From: Prorocentrum cordatum | Taxonomy: Eukaryota; Sar; Dinophyceae; Prorocentrales; Prorocentraceae | Reading direction: 5' to 3' | NCBI GenBank assembly: GCA_963575745.1 | Contig: CAUYUJ010008613.1 | Location: 399,355 to 463,354 of the forward strand | Length of the DNA stretch: 64,000 nt | In this document: positions 1 to 10,796 of the stretch, one piece after another | Position numbering within the stretch: the first letter of the stretch is position 1 | Layout of the letters: every line of letters starts with the position of its first letter | Notes under the pieces: model-generated | Seen by the model: the letters and a program-made list of their open reading frames with translations, nothing else | Database searches by the model: none | What the model was told of the DNA's origin: nothing | Translations under genes and position numbers: made by a program

Positions 1-217
1 CTTCCACTGCGCGCGCCGAAGGAAGGCAGTGCCGACCTGGGGGACGAGTGTCAAGGGGCTCGGGGCCTTCCAGCGACAGCTGGAACCCAGACTACCTCCC
101 GTCGCGCCGAGGCCGCCCCGCCTACCGCTCCAGCGTCCACAACACGTAGTTAAAGATGGCGTATGCGGGCGGAGGGGGTCGGCGGGGGCGGGCGACGGCG
201 GCGGGAGGCAACAGAAA

Positions 218-676
218 TTACGCTTCCGTCTCAGGATGAAGGCCACGCTCGATCATCACGTGCACCAATTGGTTGGAACGAGTGGAGGGCACAGTTGAGG
301 GGCCACGGCATTCCATGGCGAGCTTGATCATAGTGCCCAAATTCCCGTGGCCACCGCACAGCTTGCAACAAACAACCTGGCCGCACCTGCTGACATCGTG
401 GCCGAAGTCCCTGAGGGCCCTAAACCACTCATCCTGCTCAGGCGCAGGCTCGGGGCTGAGGGGACCAGCAACGCCGACTCCGTCGGCTTCCACAGCGAAC
501 GATGTATCGACGGTGATGCCGACGGCCTCCGACTTGCAGAGCACGAAACTGTTTACCAAACTCACGGAACCAGCGGTCAGAGGTCGTTTGTTGGACGGGT
601 GAGATCTCACACATTTCCGTGTCCTTGTGATGCCAATGCAATTTGAAGGAGGCCAGAGTGCGAGCGTACCGTGCAT
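218..676 (-). CDS. hypothetical fragment with a Cys-x2-Cys motif
   Basis: This is a 152-codon minus-strand open frame of unknown product. Its distal half looks protein-like: a Cys-x2-Cys pair near residues 104-107 followed by Gly-Gly, then a third cysteine near residue 123 (MECRG context), then a C-terminal stretch rich in mixed polar residues ending LHPETEA. The spacing recalls short zinc-ribbon-like segments that I associate with dinoflagellate retroelement or hypothetical proteins, but that is recollection only. The proximal half (residues 1-70) has no recognisable feature and may not belong to the coding exon. No neighbour supports a role. It could be a decayed fragment. Confidence 0.3.
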   Translation of the reverse strand: MHGTLALWPPSNCIGITRTRKCVRSHPSNKRPLTAGSVSLVNSFVLCKSEAVGITVDTSFAVEADGVGVAGPLSPEPAPEQDEWFRALRDFGHDVSRCGQVVCCKLCGGHGNLGTMIKLAMECRGPSTVPSTRSNQLVHVMIERGLHPETEA

Positions 677-733
677 CGCGGCTCATTTATGGGCGCGGGC
701 TTTCATGAGTGAGATGCGTTTTTTGTTGTCTTT

Positions 734-753
734 ATCTCTCTCTCTCTCTCTCT
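734..753. repeat. (TC)n dinucleotide microsatellite
   Basis: A short run of about ten TC units inside otherwise unassigned DNA. The rest of positions 680-2000 holds only short open frames without recognisable domains, and nothing else is called there. Confidence 0.8.
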
Positions 754-2010
754 TTATTTCTTGGTTGCTCCTCTCTGGCACCTGGGGTGGCACCGATTAC
801 GCCTCGAGAGAGACGTGCAGAACTGTTTGGGAGGGAACACTGTTGCAGCTTTAGTTGGCATGCGCATGGTAGCGGAATGCGACTGCTTTGTAGTCTGTGA
901 GGTTTCCAGTTGCTTATTCCGATATCACCTCGCACACCACTTCCCATCACCACCCTTCACGGTACTTGAGGTTGTGGCGCGGCCGATATTGGTTTTAAAC
1001 AGTAGGTGGAGTGAGTGGGTGCCGAAGCTAGGAGTAGTGTTTAGACGTTGGCTTACATAGTATGCGGTTGTACATGGTTCGGCCCGTGTCGTGATTGGGC
1101 ACGATTCGCTCGACTGATAATGACGAACACGTTTCCAACACCCAGCTTTTGTGTTACTAAAAGGGTTGGCGAGCCTGGATGTGAAAAGAGTGGGACCGCA
1201 AGTGCTCTCCCTCGTCCCTCCATGACGCGCTTGTCTTAATGGCTAAGGATGTGGCGTGGCTGGCGCTGGTCTTAAGCGCCATAAAAAGTGAGACAGTGCC
1301 GATGCGATGTGTACTGCTTAGCGTCTGGTGTAACAGTCTGTGGCTGCAGTGGCTGGGCTCATGTCGTGCTCGGGTACGGGCGGGGAGTTCCACCTGGGGC
1401 GGGGGACAGCACGCGGTCAATGAGATGAGGCGAGGAGGACAGAATCGGGGAATGATTGATGGACATTGATGGACACAGTGAACATTGAACGGGCAACCAA
1501 TGACCAGTACTTCGAATCTGCCCAGGCAGCGCGCGCCATCCCGTGCCGCTCTTTCAATACTTTCGCCCACCACGAGTGCAGGGCGTTGCTGGAGCGAGCA
1601 AGCGCACCTGTGCGCATTTTTTCTCGCGGGTCTTCTTTCTGTGGCGGGAGGTCGCGGATTCACCTTTCGTTGCATTCGAGCCAGCACTGCTCCAGCATCT
1701 GCGTAAGTATGGCGTCCACCTCGCATGCCTGCCGAAGCAGGAAGAGGAGGATCGCGTCGAAGACGATGGCAGCACTCCCGCGCGCACATCTCCCAGGCGC
1801 GCTTTGGAGACCCCCCCCGCGCGCACTCCGGAGCACACTTGGGGACTTCCGCGCCCATTCTTGCGAGCGGGCGTGAGGGCGCACGCCCGTGAGAAGAGCA
1901 GTGGGAAAATGAGCATGATTTACCCACACAGTAACCGCTAAAGGTCTTCAGTTTTGGTTCTCCCCCTTTCTTCCCTCGGCGGTGGATTGGACTAATCCTA
2001 AAACCTCCTC

Positions 2011-2122
2011 TTCCTTCTCCTTCTCCTCCTCCCTTCTCCTCCTCCTCCTCCTCCTCCTCCTCCCCCTCCTCCTCCTCCTCCTCCCCGTCCTCCTCCTTTT
2101 TCTCCTCCTCCTCCTCCTCCTA
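2011..2122. repeat. (CTC/TCC)n triplet microsatellite
   Basis: A pyrimidine-rich run of CTC, CCT and TTC triplets, interrupted by a few C-runs. It keeps several frames open (poly-Leu, poly-Ser and poly-Arg on the two strands), so the open frames crossing it are not evidence of coding. Confidence 0.9.
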
Positions 2123-2878
2123 GAACTCATTCATGGTATGTGTGTTCGTGCTTGGGACAGTTCTCGATCAGATCGGCCTGATGTCTTCGACTTCTTGCGA
2201 ACGTGCAACGATGACGAGCGGATGGTCATGGTCGAGAGTCACTGGAGGCAGCTGGACGATATCGTGATGATGATCAGGGGCACGCTGCGGGATCCAGAAG
2301 ATGCCATACGACCTAGGCAAGAGCAAGGGTTACTTCGTGGGCGAGGCCAGGCACGAAGCAGGCCCTGTCCAAGCTTGGCTGCATGGCTAGCGTTGGTGGC
2401 AGCAGCTGTTGGGACATCGATGATGACACGCTGCGATGGCAGTGGTGGAGCGAAGGATCAGCCGCGCATGCGCAGGATCAACGGCCAATGTGCGGCGAGA
2501 AGCGGACAGACGGCGGCAGCAGCTACGTCCTCATCGTCAATAGCATCGTCGACTACGGCAATGCTGACGGGCACAAGCATTGAGGATGGCCTCCCGCCAT
2601 GTGTTGTGTTGGATGGCGTCCGATCGCAAATCCAGGAGACGACCTTCCTGGTTAGCGTCGCCACGCCTCGATGTTCTGGAAGTCCTGGGGATAGCCTCCC
2701 AGGCGCGGAGTCGTTACGTAGCGAGCTGGATGGCATTATATCGCAAATCAAAGGGATGGCCTCCCCGGTTCAAGTCGCCACGCTTCGAAGTGCGAGCTCA
2801 CATGGCAGGCTGGGGCAAGGCGAAAGCGGTCAACAGGCGGCCAGACTTTTCCAGCTCAACGTTGGATGGCGAGTTTGA
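2123..2878 (+). CDS. candidate exon with a 39-codon internal duplication
   Basis: An open frame continues for about 250 codons past the CTC microsatellite. Its product is not recognised. The first part is charged and helical-looking (residues such as RPDVFDFLRTCNDDERMVM), followed by an Ala/Ser/Thr-rich stretch. Near 2611 and again near 2728 the motif Leu-Asp-Gly-x2-Ser-Gln-Ile is followed by a V-A-T segment. The period is 117 bases, exactly 39 codons, and the units have diverged while the frame has stayed open. A period that is a multiple of three favours coding, but splice sites and a start are not identifiable. It may be one exon of a longer gene or a minisatellite remnant. Confidence 0.35.
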   Translation, partial: ELIHGMCVRAWDSSRSDRPDVFDFLRTCNDDERMVMVESHWRQLDDIVMMIRGTLRDPEDAIRPRQEQGLLRGRGQARSRPCPSLAAWLALVAAAVGTSMMTRCDGSGGAKDQPRMRRINGQCAARSGQTAAAATSSSSIASSTTAMLTGTSIEDGLPPCVVLDGVRSQIQETTFLVSVATPRCSGSPGDSLPGAESLRSELDGIISQIKGMASPVQVATLRSASSHGRLGQGESGQQAARLFQLNVGWRV

Positions 2879-3058
2879 CCCATTGGACCAGATCGACGCC
2901 GAGGGTGCATGAAGCTGAAGCTGAGTCACGACTCCGAGAAGTTGATGTACACCTTCGTCTACGTCCCCTGATGGGGAGTGCCACCGTGGCGGCGCATGAG
3001 AGGCGTGGGTGGGCCCGCGCCTTAGCTCGAGGCTAGAACTGCGTGCGCGCGGAGAGTC

Positions 3059-3118
3059 GTTCATTCATTCATTCATTCATTCATGCATTCATTCATACAT
3101 TCATTAATTCATTCATTC
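3059..3118. repeat. (ATTC)n tetranucleotide microsatellite
   Basis: About a dozen ATTC units with occasional substitutions (ATGC, ATAC, ATTA). This is one of the few AT-rich tracts in the first 10 kb. A pyrimidine-rich segment with TCG/TAG triplets follows to about 3190. Confidence 0.85.
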
Positions 3119-3364
3119 CTCCTCCTTCTCCTTCTCTTCCTCCTCGTAGTCGTAGACGCAATCGTAGTCGTAGCTGTCGTCGTTGTTGCGCGGCGGGTGC
3201 CGCGTAAAACAACAATTCGTACCCCGTATTGGCGGGACCCCAGTGCGTCAATAAGGCCGCCGAAAACAAATACTCAGTTGCCCCTTTATGAAGGGGGGTC
3301 CTACGAGAACGAGTTCGGCGCATGTTTCCGAGAGGGCCGTCACAATGCGTAATCCACCACTGAG

Positions 3365-3386
3365 GCCGTAACCATTTTGGCTCGGG
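3365..3386 (+). other. dinoflagellate spliced-leader-like sequence
   Basis: This 22-base stretch agrees with the conserved dinoflagellate spliced-leader exon, as I remember it, at 19 of 22 positions. The differences are G to A at position 7 and A to G at positions 20 and 21. The core CCATTTTGGCTC, which doubles as the Sm-site-like motif of this leader, is intact. The next two bases are GT, as expected at the donor of an SL RNA gene. A relict leader in a retroposed mRNA would instead continue into 5'UTR sequence; the downstream sequence is GC-rich and has no visible frame beginning here. Either a diverged SL gene or a relict leader is possible, and chance similarity is the alternative. Confidence 0.45.
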
Positions 3387-3399
3387 TGTTGGCAGGTTT

Positions 3400-6200
3400 G
3401 CCTTTGCCCGTGCGCGAGGCGGGCGCGCGCGCGTTCTTGGCCTAGTCTATAGGTTAGGTGGGGGCCTGGAACATTGGGGTGGCGCGGTGGTTCGGTTGGC
3501 CCGCGCGGGCCTGAAGCGCGCGCCCCCTGCGGTCGCGCGATGCGGGCCGGCCATCGCAGTGCTGCGCGGCGGCCTGGCCGGCCGAACCATTGGTTGGCAC
3601 CTTGTGTGGGGCGATGGGAGGTCCCCGAGCCTGCAAGGGCTGCTCGCCCAGAGAAGCCCTCAGACTCGGTGGGGAGCGCGAGGGTCGCCGAGCCTGGGGG
3701 GGCTCCGCGATTTCCTCCGGGACGCGTCCGGGTCCCGTTCCCGAAGCCCCGCCCTGGGCAGGCGCGGCTGGTGCCCAGGGGGGCGGCAAGGAGAAACGGC
3801 CGTATTTCAGGACCCTTCCGGTTGCGGCCCGTGACAAGTGGCGGGGTGAGCAACAACAAGCATCCCCGCCTGCCAAGCCGGCCCGAGCTCCAAGTGCGGG
3901 GCCGAACCCGGCCGCCCGCCCTCTGACCGGCGGCGGGGGAGGCGCGGGCCCGCCTGCGTTGCCCCCCACCCCTTTGGTACTGGCTCTGGGGCCAGCGACG
4001 GCCGGGTCACATGGCGGGGCGCCTGGGCAACCGATTGGGTTGTCGGCTGGGCTTGGGGAGGGCCCCCGCCCGACGCCGATGGGATAGCCGAGTGTGCGTC
4101 CCACCGCTCGGCTGGGGGAAGCTGGAACTGCGTGCGCCGGGCTCGGAAACCACATGGGTTCTCGGGGCTGGTCCAGAACGCCGAATCGTACGGGTACGGT
4201 TTCCACCTATGGGGGCTGGTTCGGGCAGACGTTCGACAAGCTGGGGCTGTCAGTCTTTGGCCACTAGTGGAGTACCGCGACGTGCTGCATCATGATTGCC
4301 ATGGTCATCCTCCTGCACGGGACCTTGGCCTACTGCATCAACGCGGCGCTGCTCCCCGACACGTGGTGCGGGAGGGGCCTCCGCTGGACCTGGGGCCAGC
4401 TCACGCGGTGCTGTTGGCGGGCGCCCCCCCCCCCCCCAGGCCCAGCCGCGCACCGTCCCCCGCCTCTGCCTCAGCTGTACGTTTCGCCGGCGAGGCCCCG
4501 GCGTGGGCGAGGATACGGATGCGAACTACGCGTGCGCGGGCGCGGCACTGGACGCCAGCCCCTCCATCTGCTAATACGGAAGTAGAAGAAGCACGTTGCC
4601 CCGGGTGAAATGCGATTGCACCAGCAGGCCGCGCCTGGAAAGGCACGGGCTCAAAATCTCCGAGCGAGCGAGGTTCTCAATTGCACCAGCCGCCAGTGGC
4701 GTCAAGATTTGACCGCCTTGGGTACAGTGCGTCTGTGTCGGCCGGCGGGTTGAGCCTGCTTCGCCCCATGTACGTAGATCAGCGCACCGCGATCGTCCAC
4801 GCCCAGATCGCTCATCTCGCGGAGCATGCCAGGACCACCGCCTTCCGTATCGTTCGGGCCGGCTTGTGCAAGATTTGCGGGGGGGGCTTTGGTGGGCCTT
4901 GATTTGCATCGGCGGGCTGACTACCTTGTCCCGCCGATCGAGAAAAGAACACTTCATCAACGAGACGGTGGGTCCGCGCCCGCTGGTACCCGAGTCCGAG
5001 AGCGAGCCAGAGGACGAGGAGCGGCCTTGCCTCGCTATCGAGGTGGGAATGCAGCTGGCGCAGGGCGCCCGCCCCCTCGAGCCTTGGAGGCCGCGGCGAT
5101 CGGTTCCTGGCGGAGCCCAGTACCTTCCTCGACGAAGACGCGCTGGTGTACGATGCCCACCCCCCTTCGGAGCAGACGCCTTCACGCATCTGCCTTTTGC
5201 GCGCATCACGCGCAGACATGTGTTGGTCCATCTGGGCTGGGCGAGAGTGCCGCCTGGTCGCCCGCCCCCGCAAGGCACAAGGCTCCAGTGGAGGTGCCCT
5301 TATAGCAGCGCGCACCTGCTGTGCCGCGCCGGCAAGGGCCCTCCCGCACACCCTCCTCATCCGCTTCATACGCCTCGATCCTCCGCCTCCCTTCTTCGCC
5401 CCCTCCTTCCCTCTTTGCCTCCTCCTGCCTCCCTTTGCCTCCTGATCCTCATCCCTCTTTCTGGGGTGGGCGTCTGCCGGACCGCATCGGGGCCCTTCTG
5501 CCGCCAGGGGCAGACGTCACTCTCGCCGCCGCTGCAGGTGTCTGCTCGAGATGCCGATTGGCCCGCACTAGGGGTGAACGAGACTCGGGATGAAGAGTGC
5601 ATCCCATGGAACGCCTCCCAAGTCTAGGGCACGTGTCCCTGGGGGGATCCCCTTGCCGTTTTGTTCCTTGGAGCACCGTGGGATGCGGCCTGGAGTTCTG
5701 GCAGCGGTGCGGGCCAACGGATGCATGCTCCACAGAATTCCCCGCTGTCGGAACATGTTATTCCCCATCCCATCATATCTTTCGAACACTTGATCCATGT
5801 CCACAACCAGCTGCGCTGCGCACTCACCGCTCAGTTGCCCTGAGCGCGCGATCGGAGCGAACCACCAGCTGAGATGCAATTTTGGCCGCGCTGGCGGCCC
5901 AGGGCTGGGTGTTCTATATTGCACGGGGTCTTGAGCTGCATGGCGAAAGTGCATCAAGACACATGGCGCCGCACCTTCGCCATGGTGCTGGCGCCTTGAG
6001 ATCGTCGCCTGCCTGCTTGTTAGCCCCGAGCTGCCCCCTCGCTCCTTCCTCCCTCTCTCTGCGTCCAAGCTTGCATTGCAGTAGGTTACCGCTGTGCAGT
6101 TGCGGCGGCTACCCAGGCGCGGGCGTTCAAGGTTCAACGCCGCCAGTGGCCCAGCTTCGTTTGATGTCGAACGATCTGTGCTATCGAAAGGCCGGGATCG
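3400..6200. other. GC-rich stretch, no supported gene
   Basis: Many overlapping open frames lie on both strands, as expected from base composition. Two plus-strand pieces look faintly protein-like: a hydrophobic segment near 4292-4340 (reads MIAMVILLHGTLAYC) and one near 4890-5050 with a hydrophobic run followed by a basic and then a Ser/Glu-rich tail. Neither has a recognisable domain, start or splice context, so they are not called as genes. Pyrimidine-rich DNA lies at about 5370-5460. Confidence 0.4.
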
Positions 6201-6374
6201 TTCAAGGTTGAACGATCCACGCGGTGTCGGAGACCAACGCGCAAGTCGTCACGACACGAGTTTGTCGTATTGTTGGTGCACCATTTGCTCCTGTCCTGTC
6301 TCTTCCACGAGGTCTGCTCGGCAGGACCCGTGCTGTACACCCGCGACGCCTCTGTCCTCGTGGCCCCCGGCGAG

Positions 6375-6600
6375 CGCGGCGGGACAGCCCATTTCGATCA
6401 GATCTGTCTGGTTTGATTTCGATTCCAGCCGGCTCGATCCGACTCAATTCCTACATTCGGACGATTCGATATGGGCCAATCGATGCATGGCGCTGTTGTG
6501 CATCCTGGCACGGCCGATCCGATTCGATGTTGATTCCGTGCCGATGCTGTCCGATCCGATGCGCATTCCGAGGTGATCCGATGTCCCGATTCGGTGTTGA
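6375..6600. repeat. cryptic repeat rich in GATCCGAT / TTCGAT
   Basis: Scrambled, non-tandem repetition of the words GATCC, CCGAT and TTCGAT, with many GATC and TCGA sites. The same word mixture recurs near 42200-42370, 55999-56110 and 58325-58520. It has no open-frame support and no fixed period. Confidence 0.6.
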
Positions 6601-8500
6601 TGTATCTTGTCTGGAGGAGGGGAGGGACGAGCAGAGCCCAGCGCGCTCAGATCCACGAGCGAGTGTCCGAGAGGATGAAGAGCGGCTACTACGAGCGGGG
6701 TAAGGGCGGTCAGGCCAAGGCGATCCGCGCCCTGCATGCAAGGTTCCAGGAGGAGAGCGAGGAGGAGAAAACGGACTTTGGGGTTGCGTAGTCCGAGGCC
6801 CATGGTCGTCGTCCCCAGTGCAATGCGTATCACCTGATCCAGCGCTTGCGAGTAACCATCGCGCATGTCCCACTTAGGGGGATTTGCCCCCCTCACCCCA
6901 CCTTCCGCGCCGCTGGAAGTCTACCCACGGGCGCTCGCGTTCCATGTGCGGGAGACGCTCTACATGCGTTCTGTCCCTTCGGCCCAGGAGCACCTTCGTA
7001 TCTTAGCGCCTTCCAAGTGCCGATGACTGATTGGAAGTTTTGACGGCACTCTGAGAGAGGGCTTGCCCCCCCCCCCCTCCTCCTGCTGGCATCAGGGGAA
7101 CGGGTCCCGAGGGAAACGTGCTTTGGATCTCGGGGGCTTTTTCCCGAGGCGCCAGTTCTTCTGACCGTCGTTTCTGACTGTCGCGGGGCTCGTGGAGGGC
7201 CAGAAACGACGAAACACTTCCAGGGCCCGTTTTGTTCAGGACCCCGCTGCTTCACGGTGACTTCTGGCAGGCGGGGATGGTTTCGGGCAGCGGCTCCTTG
7301 CCCGCCCCGCCTGTGGTCCGTGCCGTCCTGCCTCGTGAGCTCGCCTGTGCTGTCCGGGTGGCCTATAGGAAGACCCAGCAGGAGGGGGATCCATGTACGT
7401 TTTCGCTGGTCGGAACGCGCCTTGTTTTTCAAAAGGGCGTTCCCGCTGCAGCGCTGGTGTCGCTGAGAATAGCGGGCTCGCCCCGGCGCGAGCCATTTTC
7501 TGGATCCGAGTCCTTCATCGTCTTTGTCGCCCACCGCCTTTTCCCTCATCCGCCTTCCCGTGGCCCTGCTGCTCCTCCCGTACCTCATACTCATGCCCCC
7601 TTGCTGCTCATCCTCTTCCTCGTCTTCTTGCTCTCCACTTTATGATTGCGCGTCGCACAAATTGTAATTGTGGGGGTCTGGTCCCCTAGGGCACCTGCCG
7701 GCGATCGGAAACGACATCTGCGCAATTGAAATGGACAGGTAGGAGGGGTAGGATGTCAGCTACGCCGCGAGCGCACCTTGCTTGTCCGTCCCCCCTCTCT
7801 CCTGCTTGCTCCTCAGGCCCCCTCCTCGGCCCACTGCCTCGGCGCCTCTCCCGCCCACTCGGGCGGAGGGAGCGATGCGCCTACACCGCTCCTGGCGAGG
7901 CCCGTGGCTGGGCCCAGTGACGGTGCAACACGGCTGCCTGCCCAGGAGGCCAGCGGGGGGCGTGTGCGCCGATGCCGTGGCATGGCCAGGATATCGGGGT
8001 GTCTGAGCTCTCCCTCTTCTTGCCCCCCCCCTCTCCCCCGAGCGGCGCCCGCGAGGCGGAGAGGCCGAGCCTGCCGAGCGCCGCGCCGCACCGGCAGGCG
8101 GTGCGCGGCCCGCGGGGGGGGGGGGGGCGTCCGCGCCGCCGCCACGCACGCCGCCGTTCGAGGTCGCGGCCGCGCGGTGTCGGGCAGGGGTTCCGGGACC
8201 GGGGGCCCGCGGTGTTGCATCCAGGGTCCAACCTCGGTCTCGGGCCGTGGGTCGTGCGCTGGAGGGCCCAGTCTGATCACGGGATCCGGGGCTTGGATTC
8301 TGGAGCATCCGGTGCGAGGAGCCAGCTCGAGGATCCAGGAGGGGGGTTCGAGGTGTTTGGGCGTGGCTCACCCTTTTCGGGGTCTCCAGGAGGCTTCTCG
8401 TCGCCGCGGCCTGAGCCGCTTGAAAGATTCCTGACCCACCAGCCCTTCCAGAAATGGTGCTCTCTGCGAGTTTCCAGAAGGGGTCGACAAACGGTGAGAA
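6600..8500. other. no supported gene
   Basis: GC-rich DNA with C-runs near 7068-7080 and a G-run near 8114-8126. The long open frames on both strands (for example across 7760-8540) are dominated by Pro, Arg, Gly and Ala and have no domain. Nothing else is recognised. Confidence 0.5.
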
Positions 8501-8790
8501 TGTGAGACCTTCAGAAAGTTTGTGGAGGCCTATTGGGGCCATCTTGACTCTCTCTTGCGGCCATTTTGCGAGTTTTAAAGTATGTATCGCGGCTTCCTTG
8601 CGGTCCTCTCGAGTTTTCGCGCTTCATTGGAGCCATCTTCAATTACTTCACCTCCTGTGAGCCACAACCGAAAATTGGATTTCGGGGCCCTCTTGGGACG
8701 CTCGTGGGGGGCACCTGGAGGCCTTCGGCGCTATCTGGGAACCGTCGTGGGCCCTTCGTGGGGCTCTCTTGGACGTGTCTGGTGGTGCGG
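8500..8790. repeat. degenerate repeat with a GGCCATCTT core
   Basis: Loose repetition of phrases such as TTGGGGCCATCTT and GGGCCCTCTTGGGA at irregular spacing of roughly 25-60 bases. The same style recurs at about 49640-50080. No coding potential is supported. Confidence 0.4.
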
Positions 8791-8794
8791 AAAG

Positions 8795-9015
8795 AAGGAG
8801 TTATCTACAAGGAAAAGGGACGGGGGAAGGAAGGAGCAGAGGGCGGAGGAGGCGGAGAGGGAGGAGGCAGAGAGGCAGGAGGGGGCGCCTCGCCTTTCAC
8901 TCCCTCCCCTCCGCCACCCCCTCCGCACCCTCCACCGCCACCGCCCCTCCTTCACCCCACCCCGCTCCTCCCCTCCCCGACCTCCCATCTCCCCCCTCCC
9001 CCCTCCTCTGCCGGC
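8795..9015. repeat. purine block followed by pyrimidine block
   Basis: About 90 bases of G/A (GGAGG-rich) end near 8886 and are followed by about 125 bases of C/T (CCTCC, CCCTCC). The adjacent blocks are imperfectly self-complementary. Long Gly/Glu/Arg and Pro/Ser frames here are products of the composition. Confidence 0.7.
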
Positions 9016-9559
9016 GCAGACTCATCTGAGGACGCGAAATGTGAAGAAAAACAGTCAAGCGTCGCCCGGGGCCTGCTTGACAGGCCTGCAGTGAGCAGTC
9101 GCGTGTGGCCATGCCGTCTCGCTGTTCTTTACGCGAGTACGTCGGCAGAGTCCAGAGTCCTCCCTTCCTGTCGGGACGAGCGACATGGGTACGGAAAGAA
9201 TGGGTACAATGCCCAACAGCAGTTCCTGTTCATTTTGAACAGGGCTCGCTGTCCGCGCCGCCGCGGCTTGTGTCCATTTGAGACAGAAGGCCGCCTGTCC
9301 AACAGCGGCCGCTGTTGGTTTGGGACAACATTTGTTGTTGGGCGTTGTGCCCATTCTTGCTGTACCCATTTGCGGCATCCGAATCCTCCCCGCCCGCCGC
9401 CCCGTCCTCCGCCCCCCTCCGCCCCCCCTCCCTTCCCCCGCCCCCCGTGCCTGCAGGGCGGGGGGCGCCCCCGCGTCGGCCGCGCCCAGGGTGGGCCGCC
9501 CCCGCCGGGACCGCCGCCGGGGGCGTGGGGCCCGCCGCCAGGGGCGCGTCGGGGGTGGC

Positions 9560-9560
9560 G

Positions 9561-9632
<72 letters not shown>

Positions 9633-9644
9633 CCGCCGCCGTCA
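9560..9644. repeat. (GTC)n / (GCC)n triplet microsatellite
   Basis: A run of GTC triplets followed by alternating GTC/GCC and finally GCC triplets, about 28 units in all. It gives poly-Ser, poly-Val or poly-Arg on the plus strand and poly-Asp/Gly on the minus strand. Confidence 0.9.
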
Positions 9645-9775
9645 TGGTCTCGGGGCCGGCTCTGACTTGCCGAGCGAATTGGGGCTGGCCAGCCGTTCCA
9701 GCAGCGACGCTCGCGCCAAGACGCCGATGAAGTGGAGAATCGCTCCTGGAGCAACAGTGCCGTTCCACTCGTTGT

Positions 9776-10250
9776 CCTTCTCGTCGTCGTCGTCGTCCTC
9801 CTCTTCTTCTTCCTCCTCGTCGTCGTCGTCCTCCTCCTCCTCCTCCTTCTAGCACTTGTCGCCATTGATCGTCGTCGTCGTCACTGTCCTCGTCGTCGGC
9901 TCCGCCGACTCCGTCTTCGGTTGTAGTCGTCCTCCTCCTCTTCCTCCTCCTCGTCGTCCTCTTCCTCCTCCTCCTCCGCCTTCTCCTCCTCTTCGTCCTT
10001 GTCGTCGCCGTCAGTGTCGTTGCCCTCGTCGTTCGTTGTCGTCGCCCTCCTTGGCATCGTATTCCTTCCGCTCCTCCTCCTCCCCCTGCCTGGGGCGAGA
10101 GGAGGGTGGGGGAGGGGGAGGCGGAGGAAACAGGAGGGGAGGAGCACGAGCAATGAAGGACGGATAGGAAGAAACCTGGAAGGACAACGAGGAGGGGAAA
10201 GAAGGAAAGGAAGGAGGAAGGGGGATAGGGGGTAAGGGGAGGGGGAGGAG
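9776..10250. repeat. TCG/TCC triplet tract switching to a GGA-rich tract
   Basis: Pyrimidine triplets (TCG, TCC, TTC) dominate to about 10098. Purine-rich GGAGG sequence then runs to about 10250. The minus-strand frame of 438 codons across this block encodes Arg/Thr/Asp runs typical of repeat translation and is rejected as a gene. Confidence 0.8.
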
Positions 10251-10566
10251 GAGCAGGGCGGCCTTCTGCGCCATCCCGCATGTCTCGGCCACGTTCACGG
10301 GTACGCCCACGGCCAACGCAAATCCCCCCGTTAGGGCGGCCAGCCGCAAAGGGCGTCTCGGAGGACGCCAACTATTTTTCTTGCCCTTCAGCTACTAATG
10401 CCACCCCATGCGCCTGCCTCCTGTTTTTTTTGTTGCGATGTTTATTATTATTTGGTTTCGTATTCTCCTGCCGCTCTTGGTATTCCTCCTCCCCCTCGTG
10501 CTTTTGATCCTCGGAGCATCCTGAGGATAGCCACAGTTTCAGGAAGACGAGGGGGGAAGACGAGCA

Positions 10567-10588
10567 GCAGCAGCAGCAGCAGCAGCAG
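10567..10588. repeat. (CAG)7 microsatellite
   Basis: Seven AGC/CAG units. It lies just upstream of the larger GGA tract. Confidence 0.85.
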
Positions 10589-10708
10589 GGGGGATGATGC
10601 AGAGCAAGGGACGGAGAGAGAAACGCGGGGGTGGAGGAATGAAGAGGGGAGTGGGACAGAGAGAACGAGAAAGAGAGAACAAGTGGAACAGAAACATAAG
10701 GATATGGA

Positions 10709-10793
10709 GTGGGGGGGGGAGGGGGAGGAGGAGGAGGAGGAGGAGGAGGAGGAGGAGGAGGAGGAGGAGGAGGAGGAGGAGGAGGAGGAGGGG
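10709..10793. repeat. (GGA)n triplet microsatellite
   Basis: A near-perfect run of GGA units after a short G-run. Frames through it read poly-Glu, poly-Arg or poly-Gly. Confidence 0.95.
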
Positions 10794-10796
10794 ACG

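Noticed and set aside
8566-9852. 428-codon plus-strand open frame
   Set aside because: Made largely of Pro, Arg, Gly and Ser runs translated from purine/pyrimidine blocks and GTC repeats; no domain or splice support.
9055-10371. 438-codon minus-strand open frame
   Set aside because: Asp, Thr and Arg runs are the translation of TCG/TCC triplets on the other strand.
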